Below are positions 8,729-16,286 of a DNA stretch of 48,846 nucleotides, piece by piece. The notes under the pieces are model-generated. The model worked only from the letters and a program-made list of their open reading frames with translations, did not search any database and had not been told where the DNA came from. Both the position numbers and the translations under genes were made by a program. The DNA lies in the IMG/VR virus record IMGVR_UViG_3300027857_000347, positions 1-48,846 of that record. One strand, 5' to 3'. This DNA is from a virus. Position 1 is the first letter of the stretch, and each line of letters begins with the position of its first letter.

Positions 8729-8914
8729 TTATTCCGGTGTTACGGCTCTATCGATGCACTCACCTGCATTTTGGAGCATGTCTGCCGTGCGCTTGAATGG
8801 TGCCGTGTTGTTCATGGCAGAATCCGGAATAGTCACTACATCCGCAACTAGCATCACTGGCGTTACAGCTACAGACACTGCCGCCTTTGCTAGGTTAGAT
8901 AGCATCTTAAACAT
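8729..8914 (-). CDS. small hydrophobic phage protein, 61 aa
   Basis: The start is set by GGGAGG five nt before the ATG at 8914; an in-frame ATG at 8926 overlaps that site and is rejected. The product (MFKMLSNLAKAAVSVAVTPV...) has one long hydrophobic helix followed by a polar tail, a pattern I have seen in many phage genomes. A perfect late box TATAAATA lies 25 nt upstream. It is likely membrane-associated; function unknown. Confidence 0.75.
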   Translation of the reverse strand: MFKMLSNLAKAAVSVAVTPVMLVADVVTIPDSAMNNTAPFKRTADMLQNAGECIDRAVTPE

Positions 8915-8938
8915 GAAACCTCCCATTTTGAGATTATC

Positions 8939-8946
8939 TATTTATA
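8939..8946 (-). promoter_or_regulatory. late promoter box TATAAATA
   Basis: Perfect T4-type late box on the minus strand, 25 nt before the 61-aa gene. It is divergent from the plus-strand box at 8982. Confidence 0.7.
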
Positions 8947-8981
8947 AGCTAACTCAATATCTGTCATAACCATGATTTTCC

Positions 8982-8989
8982 AATAAATA
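8982..8989 (+). promoter_or_regulatory. late promoter box AATAAATA (plus strand)
   Basis: The same box on the plus strand, 31 nt before the plus-strand endonuclease gene. Its occurrence on the opposite strand, upstream of one of the few plus-strand genes, supports the motif being functional. Confidence 0.55.
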
Positions 8990-9019
8990 ACAGGATATCG
9001 CACAGGAGAAAATGACCAA

Positions 9020-9685
9020 ATGGCATACATTCCCGTTGATCCAGAAATCAAACGAAGAAATTATTCATTGGCTGCGCTCAGAAGAGCGCAAGAAATAGAT
9101 CCAGTTACAGGATTAAGAAAGTCTATTATCGCAGCTCGTAAAGCTGGAAAAACAAAAATATTACGCGGTACTGGAAAACTAGGCGCAGCAAAGGCGAATA
9201 TAACCATGAATGAAGCTGTTGATGGTAAAACACGAAGACAACTGCTTATGGATAAACGAAGAGCCACTATGAGTGTTAAAGATGAAAATGGGTTAACCGG
9301 GTTTCAGAAGAATATGTTGGCCGTTGCTTCATCACGACGATTACCAGATGGCTCTTACAAAGGGATAGCAAAAACAGTTGAAACAAAGAGAAACACGATT
9401 GATGAAAATGGCAATGATCTATTCGTTCGCGCCGCTATCAACACTGCCATTACGCGTTTTGGGGTTTACGCTGGTTTAGAGGGCAAGAGCGATTTTCAAA
9501 AATATCAATATCAAGTAGACAAAGTTACTAATCGACAACCACTACACCTACTAGAAAATTTTGAAAAGAGAGGAGGATACGGATATTCAAATGATCCTTA
9601 TCAGATCGATCATCAATATTCCGTAGTTTACGGATTCCTAAATAGTGTCCCACCTTACATAGTCGGGCATATATATGCAATCTAA
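9020..9685 (+). CDS. HNH homing endonuclease, apparently C-terminally short
   Basis: 221 residues on the plus strand against the operon direction. A basic N-terminal region (NUMOD-like repeats, RRQLLMDKRRATM) leads to YQIDHQYSVVYGFLNSVPPYIVGH, the core of a phage HNH family. Homologues normally continue with an Asn-Leu and a further Asn; here the frame stops six residues later. An AGGAG lies 11 nt before this ATG and 3 nt before a competing out-of-frame ATG at 9012 that would give only 28 aa. It may be a decaying homing gene. Confidence 0.75.
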   Translation: MAYIPVDPEIKRRNYSLAALRRAQEIDPVTGLRKSIIAARKAGKTKILRGTGKLGAAKANITMNEAVDGKTRRQLLMDKRRATMSVKDENGLTGFQKNMLAVASSRRLPDGSYKGIAKTVETKRNTIDENGNDLFVRAAINTAITRFGVYAGLEGKSDFQKYQYQVDKVTNRQPLHLLENFEKRGGYGYSNDPYQIDHQYSVVYGFLNSVPPYIVGHIYAI

Positions 9686-9687
9686 AG

Positions 9688-9734
9688 ATGCTGCCAGCTC
9701 GAGCCAATAATTCTAAAGGCTCGAGCTGCAGCAT
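9688..9734. terminator. long hairpin between convergent genes
   Basis: An inverted repeat of about 17 bp with one bulged base and a 12-nt AT-rich loop, lying between the plus-strand endonuclease stop and the minus-strand Ro60 stop. It probably acts as a two-way terminator, although no clear T-run follows on either strand. Confidence 0.6.
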
Positions 9735-9748
9735 TACGTTAGAGGAAC

Positions 9749-11383
9749 TTATTTCCCGCTGGCAAAGCTCTGTATCAACTGAGGGCAAGAGCTGTCAAAT
9801 CCAACAAGATCAAGTGACCCCGGATCTTTTGGATCAGCGATAGTGAATGGGGTTCCAGTCATACCGCAGACAATCATTTTTGCAGCTGGGTTGTATTTGT
9901 TACGGTAACGAGCCAATGCTTCTACTGGCTGCATTTTGCCGGCCCATGTTTCATTATCGGTGAAAGTAACGAAGGCAGATATGCCACTGTATCCACGATC
10001 AAGCGCGTACAGCATCGGCAGCGAGCAGTCAGTACCACCACCTGACCAGCGGAGATTCTTCATCGCCTCAATAACAGTATCCAGGCGCATCGACGGAGAA
10101 ATCTTCAAAGGCTTCGGAGTCTTGTCGAATCCGAACATCTCATAGTTGTTCTCACGCTTCGCGACGGCAAGAGCCATAACCGCTGATACTTCGGCTGGAT
10201 ACATACCCGGCGCGCCGGATACCTCACCACCGAACATTGAACCGGAGATGTCAAGACCAAACAGGTAACCCTCATTGGTCGTTGGGATGAAGTTGAACGC
10301 CTCGTAGAACGAATCATTCAACGCGTCAACAACCTGCGCCACCGGCTTCCACACCAAGCTACCCTTCAAGCCATGTCCAACAGAATATTGCTTCAGCGCG
10401 ATTAGGAGCTGAAGTGGGTGAACGCGACCACCCTTTAGGGCCTCAGTGTCGGTAAGCTTATTGAGAACGACCGACATGTCCGAAGACAACGGCTTGATGA
10501 CGCCGATGCTGGTCAGCTGACCAAGCTTGCGAATAAGAGCGGTCAGCCCCATGTTTGGGATCATCGCGGCCATGACCTTTGGATCCTTGAGATGCTCGGT
10601 CGAGATCATTTCCCAAGTGATGTCGTCGTTAGACTCGATCAACTTGATCGTTGTTTTCGCGTCGGCGGTCTTGAGCTTCTCGAAGTCAACGAGCAGCTGA
10701 GGAACCTCAGTGTTCGGTTCAAGTCCCTCGGCGCCCTTAACCGCGTAGCGGAACAGGGCAGACTGAACATCATTAGCCGGCTTGACGTGCGCGAGCCGTA
10801 GGACGTCGCGGTGCGCCCAGCCATCGCGAGACTGGTACTTCAAGAGCTGAACTGCCAGCTTGTCGACACCTCGGCCGGTGTACCACGCTGCAACACCGCG
10901 CTTTGCGGCTGCGTTCCACTTGCCAATTTCATCGAGCGCCGCGACGAACTGAAACAGGTGAGTGCCGATTCGGCAAACCTTCGGTAGAGCCGCGTAGGCG
11001 GCCTTAACGGTGTTTTCATCACCATGAATGGCGCAGAGCGCCAAGGCGAACACGGCAGGATCATTCTTCGGAGCGCGACCGCCAAGAGAGATTTCGGTGA
11101 TGCGGTTAACGGTCTTTGTACCATCAAGCTTGATAGCCTTGAGAACGTTCGCACCGTTTTGCTTCGTGAGCGTCTTCGCTGAAGCGTAATACGTTGGTGT
11201 ATCTGATCCGAGGATTAGGAAGCGATCGAGCTGTCCCCAAACGTCAAGTTGGAACGTAACTCCACCCGCGGAGTTTGCAACCATTTCGGCTTCACGACCA
11301 GGCAATGCCTGAGTCTGTGGTGTAACGGTCGTACGTGGATTAGTAGACATCGTGTTGATGTAGATTGAGTTCTTCTTAGCCAT
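9749..11383 (-). CDS. rsr: Ro60/TROVE-domain RNA-binding protein with VWA domain
   Basis: 544 residues from ATG 11383, chosen for AGGAG 9 nt upstream; the longer frame to 11458 has none. The N-terminal two thirds match the TROVE alpha-helical repeat ring (GGVTFQLDVWGQLDRFLILGS, PLQLLIALKQY). The C-terminal third is a VWA domain with the MIDAS motif LFGLDISGSM (about residue 395) and GGTDCSLPM. Ro60 proteins bind Y RNAs and misfolded RNAs and assist RNA decay and maturation. A structured non-coding domain lies directly upstream. Confidence 0.92.
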   Translation of the reverse strand: MAKKNSIYINTMSTNPRTTVTPQTQALPGREAEMVANSAGGVTFQLDVWGQLDRFLILGSDTPTYYASAKTLTKQNGANVLKAIKLDGTKTVNRITEISLGGRAPKNDPAVFALALCAIHGDENTVKAAYAALPKVCRIGTHLFQFVAALDEIGKWNAAAKRGVAAWYTGRGVDKLAVQLLKYQSRDGWAHRDVLRLAHVKPANDVQSALFRYAVKGAEGLEPNTEVPQLLVDFEKLKTADAKTTIKLIESNDDITWEMISTEHLKDPKVMAAMIPNMGLTALIRKLGQLTSIGVIKPLSSDMSVVLNKLTDTEALKGGRVHPLQLLIALKQYSVGHGLKGSLVWKPVAQVVDALNDSFYEAFNFIPTTNEGYLFGLDISGSMFGGEVSGAPGMYPAEVSAVMALAVAKRENNYEMFGFDKTPKPLKISPSMRLDTVIEAMKNLRWSGGGTDCSLPMLYALDRGYSGISAFVTFTDNETWAGKMQPVEALARYRNKYNPAAKMIVCGMTGTPFTIADPKDPGSLDLVGFDSSCPQLIQSFASGK

Positions 11384-11430
11384 GATATGATCTCCTATAG
11401 CGGCTATCGTTGCTAGCGACGGCAAAATTT

Positions 11431-11799
11431 CAACGTGATCAACAAAATTCCCCAACAAATGTTGCAGTTGGGAACTTCGATAGTTTACATGATCCGAAAA
11501 TCATGAGTCTAACCCGAAGGTTTCGAACAAATTACACGATGGGACTATTCCCATTGTGCCTACCTACACCGCTTGATTCGACTATGCGGTAATCTATCTG
11601 GTCATTCTAACCAGCAACTATCTGACGGTCAGTCAGCACTATCTGATTTTCTCTAACCAGCAACCATTCAAGAATTTGGTGGAACAGCCTTGACACCGTT
11701 TGCGCGTGCTGAACCCTGCAGGGGTAACAACACCCATCCACTAACGTACATGATTGTTAACCAAGCTGCTCCGGTGGAGGAACTTTGGTGATCACGTTG
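11431..11799 (-). ncRNA. candidate Y-RNA-like structured RNA upstream of Ro60
   Basis: Arms 11431-11453 and 11777-11799 are inverted repeats that pair over 23 bp with one mismatch and two G-U pairs, closing a domain of about 320 nt. Inside lie consecutive hairpins at 11488-11505 (6 bp), 11511-11522 (TTCG tetraloop) and 11535-11558 (10 bp with one mismatch, ATAG loop), plus the palindrome CCCTGCAGGG at 11714-11723. A promoter ends about 115 nt upstream. Bacterial Y RNAs are usually encoded beside their Ro60 gene and are closed by a terminal helix, so I infer a Ro60 partner RNA. It could instead be a long regulatory leader. Confidence 0.55.
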
Positions 11800-11911
11800 A
11801 GCAAAGAAATTTTAACTGCGAGAATTCAAATGGAGTGAAACAAATGATTGTTAATCGGGTAATGCAAGATAACCAATTAACTCCGGTTCCGTTGAACTCT
11901 TTAACTCGGAA

Positions 11912-11940
11912 ATTGTAACATGCCGTAGGGCAAAAGTACA
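11912..11940 (-). promoter_or_regulatory. sigma70-like promoter for Ro60 leader
   Basis: -35 TGTACT, 17-bp spacer, -10 TACAAT on the minus strand. Transcription would begin near 11905 and run through the structured domain into Ro60. Confidence 0.65.
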
Positions 11941-11955
11941 ATTTATTTTCCGAAA

Positions 11956-12507
11956 TTATGCGGAGGTATTTATCTCAGGAGCAACCTGATAAAGTATTCC
12001 AGGCGCGATGTAGATGCAATCTTCTGGGATTGGTCTCCTCTTGGGCGCGCGAGAAGCGTCGGTGCCATAGTAGTTGAAGCGATAGTTTTTACCATCCTTA
12101 CCGAGTAGCTCAACCCACTCGTAAAATGCTGTTCCATCGAATGAGCCAATCGATTTTTCATCGGTTTTGATAATTTCCGCGGTCGGTATTGACCCACCAA
12201 CGCGCTTGATGATTACGTCAGAGCGCCTGTTGAGAATTTCTTGCGCCTTGTTCGCGTCGGCAAGAAGGGCAGCGTAGTCGCCGCGGTAAAATACAAGCTG
12301 GAAAAATATGGTGACCATGATAATTCCGAGCTTCATCAGAAACCAAGTTAAAATTCCAGCTGCAACCATTGACATAATGGTCCACCCGAGCGTGCTACCG
12401 CATAGATAGACCGATGAAGCTGATGCGACAGCACCTATTACTAGCTTACCGACCGTTTGAAACATCAACATTCGTTCAAGCTTAGGTTCTAGTTTTTTAT
12501 CGCTCAC
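11956..12507 (-). CDS. membrane protein, 183 aa
   Basis: A GTG start at 12507 is chosen because GGAG lies 6 nt before it; it also sits inside the stop region of the upstream zinc-ribbon gene. Two hydrophobic segments (LVIGAVASASSVYLCG and MVAAGILTWFLMKLGIIMV, residues about 20-65) are followed by a soluble domain of about 110 residues with FYEWVELLGKDGKNYRFNYYG. No family recognised. A GATAAATA box lies inside its last codons (11967-11974) and could serve the Ro60 leader. Confidence 0.7.
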   Translation of the reverse strand: MSDKKLEPKLERMLMFQTVGKLVIGAVASASSVYLCGSTLGWTIMSMVAAGILTWFLMKLGIIMVTIFFQLVFYRGDYAALLADANKAQEILNRRSDVIIKRVGGSIPTAEIIKTDEKSIGSFDGTAFYEWVELLGKDGKNYRFNYYGTDASRAPKRRPIPEDCIYIAPGILYQVAPEINTSA

Positions 12508-12670
12508 AATTTTCTCCAAAAAGAGCGGATGTTGATGGACTGCCGTCTAGGTGGTAGAGGATTTCATTTGAGCAATTACCATTCTCGCAGACCCAATAAA
12601 AGGTTACTGGAGCTGGCTCACGGTAAGATTGACTCAACCGCATCTCCACCTTACAATCCGGACAGATCAT
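12497..12670 (-). CDS. small zinc-ribbon protein, 57 aa
   Basis: Not reported by length-limited ORF calling, but clearly framed: ATG 12670 overlaps the HNH stop (ATGA). The product begins MICPDCKVEM and has CENGNCSNEILYH, two cysteine pairs typical of a zinc ribbon of the Ogr/Delta type seen in small phage proteins. Such peptides often bind nucleic acid or RNA polymerase. Role here unknown. Confidence 0.7.
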   Translation of the reverse strand: MICPDCKVEMRLSQSYREPAPVTFYWVCENGNCSNEILYHLDGSPSTSALFGENCER

Positions 12671-13239
12671 TGCTTGGTTAGCTGCGCTCGAAGACGTGAC
12701 TTTTCATCAACGAAGGATAGCAAAAATTCCATTTGATCAGCGAGGATGTTTCGATTCGCGAGAATCAAATGCTCCGCGCGTGATGGAACGTACGGCGTGA
12801 AGAGCAGTTGCATGCCGGCTTCTTGCGGAGTTTTGTTGTCCTTGCGCTGGTTACAGCGCGCGCAGCACGACACAACATTCATCCACGTGTCCTTACCATC
12901 TTGGGCCTTCGGAATGATGTGGTCGCGCGTCAGCTTGGAGTCGCTGAACTGGTTGCCACAGTATCCGCAGAGATGGCGATCGCGCCGGAATAGCTCACGG
13001 TTGTTTAGAGCTGGCGGACGGTGCTTTCGCTTGCCAACGCTGCCCTTGACGGCCATGATTGAGGATGTAACGACTACGGTGCGTTCGCCAGTTTGCGCGC
13101 TGGTTCCACCGCGCACCACCGTTTCTACCTCACCGAGTTCCCAAGCTACCAGATTCTTCGCGTGATAGGTTACGGCCGTTTGCCACGTTATCCACTTGTT
13201 AGGTTGACCGGTGTTGTCAAGCTGCAATATTAGTGCCAT
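12667..13239 (-). CDS. HNH endonuclease
   Basis: 190 residues with a classical HNH domain: CGYCGNQF (zinc pair), LTRDHIIPKAQDG, WMNVVSCCARCNQRKDNKTPQEAGM. This matches the widespread McrA-like HNH family of bacteria and phages. The N-terminal 70 residues form a beta-rich region. AAGGA lies 9 nt before the ATG. It may be a stand-alone nuclease for host DNA or a homing gene; no target site can be read. Confidence 0.9.
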   Translation of the reverse strand: MALILQLDNTGQPNKWITWQTAVTYHAKNLVAWELGEVETVVRGGTSAQTGERTVVVTSSIMAVKGSVGKRKHRPPALNNRELFRRDRHLCGYCGNQFSDSKLTRDHIIPKAQDGKDTWMNVVSCCARCNQRKDNKTPQEAGMQLLFTPYVPSRAEHLILANRNILADQMEFLLSFVDEKSRLRAQLTKQ

Positions 13240-13274
13240 GCCATTATTCCTTATGTCATACCATTCTAATCATC

Positions 13275-13400
13275 TTACCACTGTATCAGTAGTCTTATTA
13301 CCAAGAGATCCACGATGATGGTATTCTCGTGTTCTTCATTAGCGGAAAGATATTCCAAACCCACGCTTATTCCATTAATCAGATCCAGTGTGACCGACAT
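13275..13400 (-). CDS. small conserved phage protein, 41 aa
   Basis: A GAGGAG ribosome-binding site lies 6 nt before ATG 13400, and a strong promoter (13435-13463) lies 35 nt upstream. The peptide (MSVTLDLINGISVGLEYL...) ends in a hydrophobic Leu/Ile-rich helix with Trp (LLVIRLLIQW). The pattern resembles small proteins I recall from T4-like phages. Function unknown. Confidence 0.7.
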   Translation of the reverse strand: MSVTLDLINGISVGLEYLSANEEHENTIIVDLLVIRLLIQW

Positions 13401-13434
13401 TTTCGTCTCCTCGCCAGATCCTGGATCTGGTGTG

Positions 13435-13463
13435 ATTATATCATGCGGACCTGCATAAGTAAA
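13435..13463 (-). promoter_or_regulatory. sigma70-like promoter TTTACT-17-TATAAT
   Basis: Minus strand, perfect -10, 17-bp spacer. Drives the 41-aa gene and probably the HNH gene after it. Confidence 0.75.
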
Positions 13464-13519
13464 CCAATCAGGTCACTAGCTATTTACGATTGCGTCGTTC
13501 ATCTTCAAGAAACTAAAAA

Positions 13520-13541
13520 GGGACTCCAACGTTGGAGTCCC
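13520..13541 (-). terminator. intrinsic terminator
   Basis: A perfect 22-nt palindrome followed on the minus strand by TTTTTAG, just after the 98-aa membrane protein gene. Confidence 0.8.
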
Positions 13542-13565
13542 TTGATTTGATTTGTAAGGGACTCC

Positions 13566-13862
13566 TTACTTAGATGCCTTTGTAACTGGACCAGCTGGAA
13601 TTACCTTGGCCGGTGTTACTACAGCGTCAACTTGATTGGCTACTGGAGTAATTACCTTAACGACATCTGACGCTACGTTGTCTACTTCAGCTATAACTGG
13701 AGCTGCCTTTGGGAACATCTTAACAACTTTTGCTGAGACGAATGCCCAAATCTTTACCCAGAGTGGGGAAAAGACGGCGCCGAGAAATATACCGGCGTAG
13801 GTGTGTGCGTTGAATAGGCTGTCAAACATAAATGAAAGAACTGGTGTAACGAAGTTGAACAT
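13566..13862 (-). CDS. small membrane protein, 98 aa
   Basis: Hydrophobic segments at about residues 5-17 and 25-45 (IFLGAVFSPLWVKIWAFV) precede a Val/Ala/Pro-rich tail with repeats (VITPVANQVDAVVTPAKVIP). An AATAAATA late box lies 24 nt upstream and a clean terminator follows. It could be an envelope-associated lysis or superinfection factor, but nothing identifies it further. Confidence 0.7.
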   Translation of the reverse strand: MFNFVTPVLSFMFDSLFNAHTYAGIFLGAVFSPLWVKIWAFVSAKVVKMFPKAAPVIAEVDNVASDVVKVITPVANQVDAVVTPAKVIPAGPVTKASK

Positions 13863-13885
13863 GTTAATCTCCTTGAAGAATTACT

Positions 13886-13893
13886 TATTTATT
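13886..13893 (-). promoter_or_regulatory. late promoter box AATAAATA
   Basis: 24 nt before the 98-aa membrane protein start. Confidence 0.5.
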
Positions 13894-13903
13894 GAACCCG
13901 TGA

Positions 13904-14578
13904 TTAGGGTCGAGGCGCACCGCGCATATAGTATGGTTCTTTTCGCTCTCTTGATTTCTTCCACACGTCGATCATTCTTTCGATCGCCTGCGCGTAAGTT
14001 TTCACTATTGATTTTACCGGATCACCAACAACCATTCTTGGTTTTGGCGATTTGATAAGCGCGTAATAATGCGCTCCATCTGATGATACTCGAACCTGAC
14101 CATTTGGATAAACTATGTAGTATGAATTTGAAGCTGGGGTGTCGCCGAGGCTTTTGTCGATGGATTTAAATTCTGGGAAATCTAAACCATCGATTCTGGC
14201 AGCATCTACTATCTGTCTAGCTTTAGATTGATCTCCAGCCTTCAAGGCCTTCAAAGCTGCCTTTATGATTGAGTCCTTATCCTTGCTAATGTTTAGCTTT
14301 TTGAGCGGCATCTGCCGAGCAAAGTACAGTGAGCCATTGCGCTCGCGCGTTGGCTTACCCTCGTATTTCAACCCGATGTTTTCAGCTTGCTTGAAAATAT
14401 CAGATTGCTTGATGATTGGTATCGCCTTTTGAACGTCGGCAAGAGTTGCATCACCGAGCGTCAACCAATCACGCGTTGACCCGCGGAGATGGCCTGTCTC
14501 TGGATGATAAATCGGCTTGCTGTTTGCGTTACCGAATGGCTTATCGATCTTTGCTTCGAGAAGCTCGTTAACCTTCAT
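13904..14578 (-). CDS. MKxxELLE protein, paralogue of 21937-22599
   Basis: 224 residues, no known domain. It starts MKVNELLEA, like several unrelated proteins here and like T4 capsid-targeting leaders. It shares three blocks with the 21937 product: a DW..LG...ADVQKA block, a helical DDxxKAR/IVDAARIDGLDFPEFKSIDKS block and a C-terminal GDPVKSIVKTYAQAIERM block. The first two blocks are in opposite order in the two proteins. I infer an internal or injected virion protein, processed after LLE. Confidence 0.75.
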   Translation of the reverse strand: MKVNELLEAKIDKPFGNANSKPIYHPETGHLRGSTRDWLTLGDATLADVQKAIPIIKQSDIFKQAENIGLKYEGKPTRERNGSLYFARQMPLKKLNISKDKDSIIKAALKALKAGDQSKARQIVDAARIDGLDFPEFKSIDKSLGDTPASNSYYIVYPNGQVRVSSDGAHYYALIKSPKPRMVVGDPVKSIVKTYAQAIERMIDVWKKSRERKEPYYMRGAPRP

Positions 14579-14581
14579 GGG

Positions 14582-15307
14582 CTATCCAAAAGTTACATCG
14601 TGCGGTGGCCGATCATTTTCTCCACCCTTAAACTTTTTAGCAAGCTGCACTAGATGATCAACGATTTCTTGCTTGTCGGTGCCGTGGCGATGATACACGG
14701 TAAGAGGTTCACACGTGCTACCTGAACAAGCATGCTCATATTTTTTCCAAACGTCGGCTGGAAGATCCTTCTTGTACTTCGAAACTTCTTCCTCTTCCAT
14801 ACCTATTTGACTGTGTGGATACTCGCCAGCAGATATATTCCAAAGCACCGCAACGTTGCCCCGCACCTTGCCATTTATCTGACTACCTTCCTTAATCGTA
14901 GTTTGGCCCATCTCGCGGGCGTCACCAAGCATGTCGATGATGATGCCGTGGGCTTCACTGTGATCCTTTTTATCAATTCCCTTTTCGGTCAACCACGCCT
15001 TAATCTTGCGGTTAAGCGCGGCATCGCTCATGCGTTCATTTTTCTTGAGCATCGCAGTTACGAAAGGGCGAACCTTTCGTTCAAGAGCGGCATATGCCCT
15101 TGCTTGAGGATCTGATTTACCTTCTACGAGGTCGTCCTCATAGCTCTCATTTTTGATGTCAGCTTTCTTGTTCTTGTCATCCTTCTTGGATGACTTAGCT
15201 ATCTTACCAAATGGATCATTTCCACCCTTGACGATGCGGCGGCGCATTTCAGCTGGGTCTACTTGTCCCTTCATGGAATCCAGGTCCATAAGTTCGTTAA
15301 GCTTCAT
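14582..15307 (-). CDS. MKxxELM protein, 241 aa, unknown
   Basis: It begins MKLNELMDLDSM, then has a Lys/Asp-rich disordered stretch (SSKKDDKNKKADIKNE) and a helical region. The C-terminal part contains YPHSQIGMEEEEVSKYKKDLPADVWKK and Cys/His residues (CSGSTCEPLTVYHRHG). No family recognised. It lies 3 nt upstream of the 224-aa MKxxELLE gene, with a GATAAATA late box 39 nt before the start, consistent with late expression and packaging. Confidence 0.7.
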   Translation of the reverse strand: MKLNELMDLDSMKGQVDPAEMRRRIVKGGNDPFGKIAKSSKKDDKNKKADIKNESYEDDLVEGKSDPQARAYAALERKVRPFVTAMLKKNERMSDAALNRKIKAWLTEKGIDKKDHSEAHGIIIDMLGDAREMGQTTIKEGSQINGKVRGNVAVLWNISAGEYPHSQIGMEEEEVSKYKKDLPADVWKKYEHACSGSTCEPLTVYHRHGTDKQEIVDHLVQLAKKFKGGENDRPPHDVTFG

Positions 15308-15345
15308 TTGATAATCTCCAAACTTGAGAGTACGACTGATTGATC

Positions 15346-15353
15346 TATTTATC
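15346..15353 (-). promoter_or_regulatory. late promoter box GATAAATA
   Basis: 39 nt before the 241-aa MKxxELM gene. Confidence 0.5.
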
Positions 15354-15375
15354 AGATCGCCGATGGAGGTTGAGT

Positions 15376-15921
15376 TTAACCGTGAAGTCGGTTTCGCTCG
15401 GTCACTATGTCGGTGAGCTTAGTGATCGTATTTTCATGATTGGTGTAGTAGTGAAGTAGACCGATGCCAAACCCATCATTTATCCACTGCTGAATGTTGT
15501 CAGATCGATCATCAATCAGAATGTCAGCTGGCTTTGCAAACTTCCACTTGTCGGCGGAGAATGGACCGATGTTGACCTTCACTCTCGGATCAATGTGACG
15601 GGCAACCCAATCTCGCTTATTCTGTTCAGCCTCGGTGATAAACGTGCGGCGCGGAATCGCAGTGAGGATTTCTACGTTGGCGCCGAATGACATTATGTGA
15701 TTCCAAAGCTGGTGGGCGTACGCGGTGGGTTCTAGGTTGAGGTACAGCTGTGGCACTCCCTTGAGGAAATTCCACATTTCAGCATCTTCCTGCGCGAGGT
15801 TTTTAACCTGGTGTTGGAATGTTCTACCAACGTTTTCGAGAACAAACTTATCGAAATCTGCGAGCACGCCGTCCAAATCTACGTAGATCGTGTTTACAGC
15901 TGGATCGAACGTTCTTCTCAT
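15376..15921 (-). CDS. HAD-family 5'(3')-deoxyribonucleotidase
   Basis: 181 residues with the HAD motifs: IYVDLDGVLADFD (residues 12-24, nucleophile Asp), ILTAIPR (motif II Thr) and ILIDDRSDN (motif IV). Size and motifs fit the small deoxyribonucleotidase group that dephosphorylates dNMPs, often paired with phage nucleotide-pool enzymes. Its ATG overlaps the upstream TGA (ATGA). It ends an operon of three genes driven by the promoter at 16258. Confidence 0.88.
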   Translation of the reverse strand: MRRTFDPAVNTIYVDLDGVLADFDKFVLENVGRTFQHQVKNLAQEDAEMWNFLKGVPQLYLNLEPTAYAHQLWNHIMSFGANVEILTAIPRRTFITEAEQNKRDWVARHIDPRVKVNIGPFSADKWKFAKPADILIDDRSDNIQQWINDGFGIGLLHYYTNHENTITKLTDIVTERNRLHG

Positions 15922-16067
15922 TGCTTAGTCCGCGGTATAAGTAGATGGCTGATGTTAACGCGCTTGGTCTGCTGGGTGGGGCGCGCTGCGTGTTTCTTCG
16001 CTTTAGATGAAGAGATTACTTGAGTTGCGAGAAGTCCATCTCGCTTTTTCTTCTGAACTGGATTCAT
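15918..16067 (-). CDS. small basic hypothetical protein, 49 aa
   Basis: Its ATG at 16067 overlaps the upstream TAA (TAATG) and its TGA overlaps the nucleotidase start. The sequence is Lys/Arg-rich at the N-terminus (MNPVQKKKRDG) and carries KAKKHAARPTQQTKR, suggesting nucleic-acid binding. It is supported mainly by the two tight junctions. Confidence 0.55.
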   Translation of the reverse strand: MNPVQKKKRDGLLATQVISSSKAKKHAARPTQQTKRVNISHLLIPRTKQ

Positions 16068-16231
16068 TATCCGACAACTAGGGTTTCACCCTGCGGGGTA
16101 ACTGACTTCGGTTCCTGCTTGGCCTTCCACTGCTTGAAAAGGCGATCAGCTTCCGCCCTAACGCGCTCATCCCGAACTACGGCTTCTTGCCGGCGGTGTT
16201 CGAAAGTTCCCCTACGCTTAGCTTCTCCCAT
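16067..16231 (-). CDS. MGEAKRR-type small protein, 54 aa
   Basis: It begins MGEAKRRGTFEHRR, a start shared by a widespread family of short basic proteins in bacteria and phages. AGAGGA lies 9 nt before ATG 16231 and a near-consensus promoter 27 nt upstream. The product is helical and highly charged. Function unknown; it leads the operon ending in the deoxyribonucleotidase. Confidence 0.7.
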   Translation of the reverse strand: MGEAKRRGTFEHRRQEAVVRDERVRAEADRLFKQWKAKQEPKSVTPQGETLVVG

Positions 16232-16257
16232 CTTAGTTTTCCTCTATGTGATTGAGT

Positions 16258-16286
16258 ATTATATCCTGCTTCAATGCGAAAGTAAA
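16258..16286 (-). promoter_or_regulatory. sigma70-like promoter TTTACT-17-TATAAT
   Basis: Minus strand. Drives the three-gene operon 16231-15376. It overlaps the 3' end of the Nudix gene. Confidence 0.75.

Larger units (their letters stand above)
11384..11955 (-). other. 572-nt region without a convincing protein gene
   Basis: The gap holds the Ro60 leader (candidate ncRNA at 11431-11799), a minus-strand promoter at 11912-11940, direct repeats of TCTAACCAGCAAC (two copies near 11607 and 11653) and two copies of ATGATTGTTAA (near 11750 and 11843). The second ATG copy opens a 24-codon plus-strand frame behind GGAG; it may be a peptide or chance. Confidence 0.6.

Noticed and set aside
12746-13165. 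Plus-strand 139-codon frame
   Set aside because: Antisense to the HNH gene with intact motifs; composition is typical of a shadow frame.
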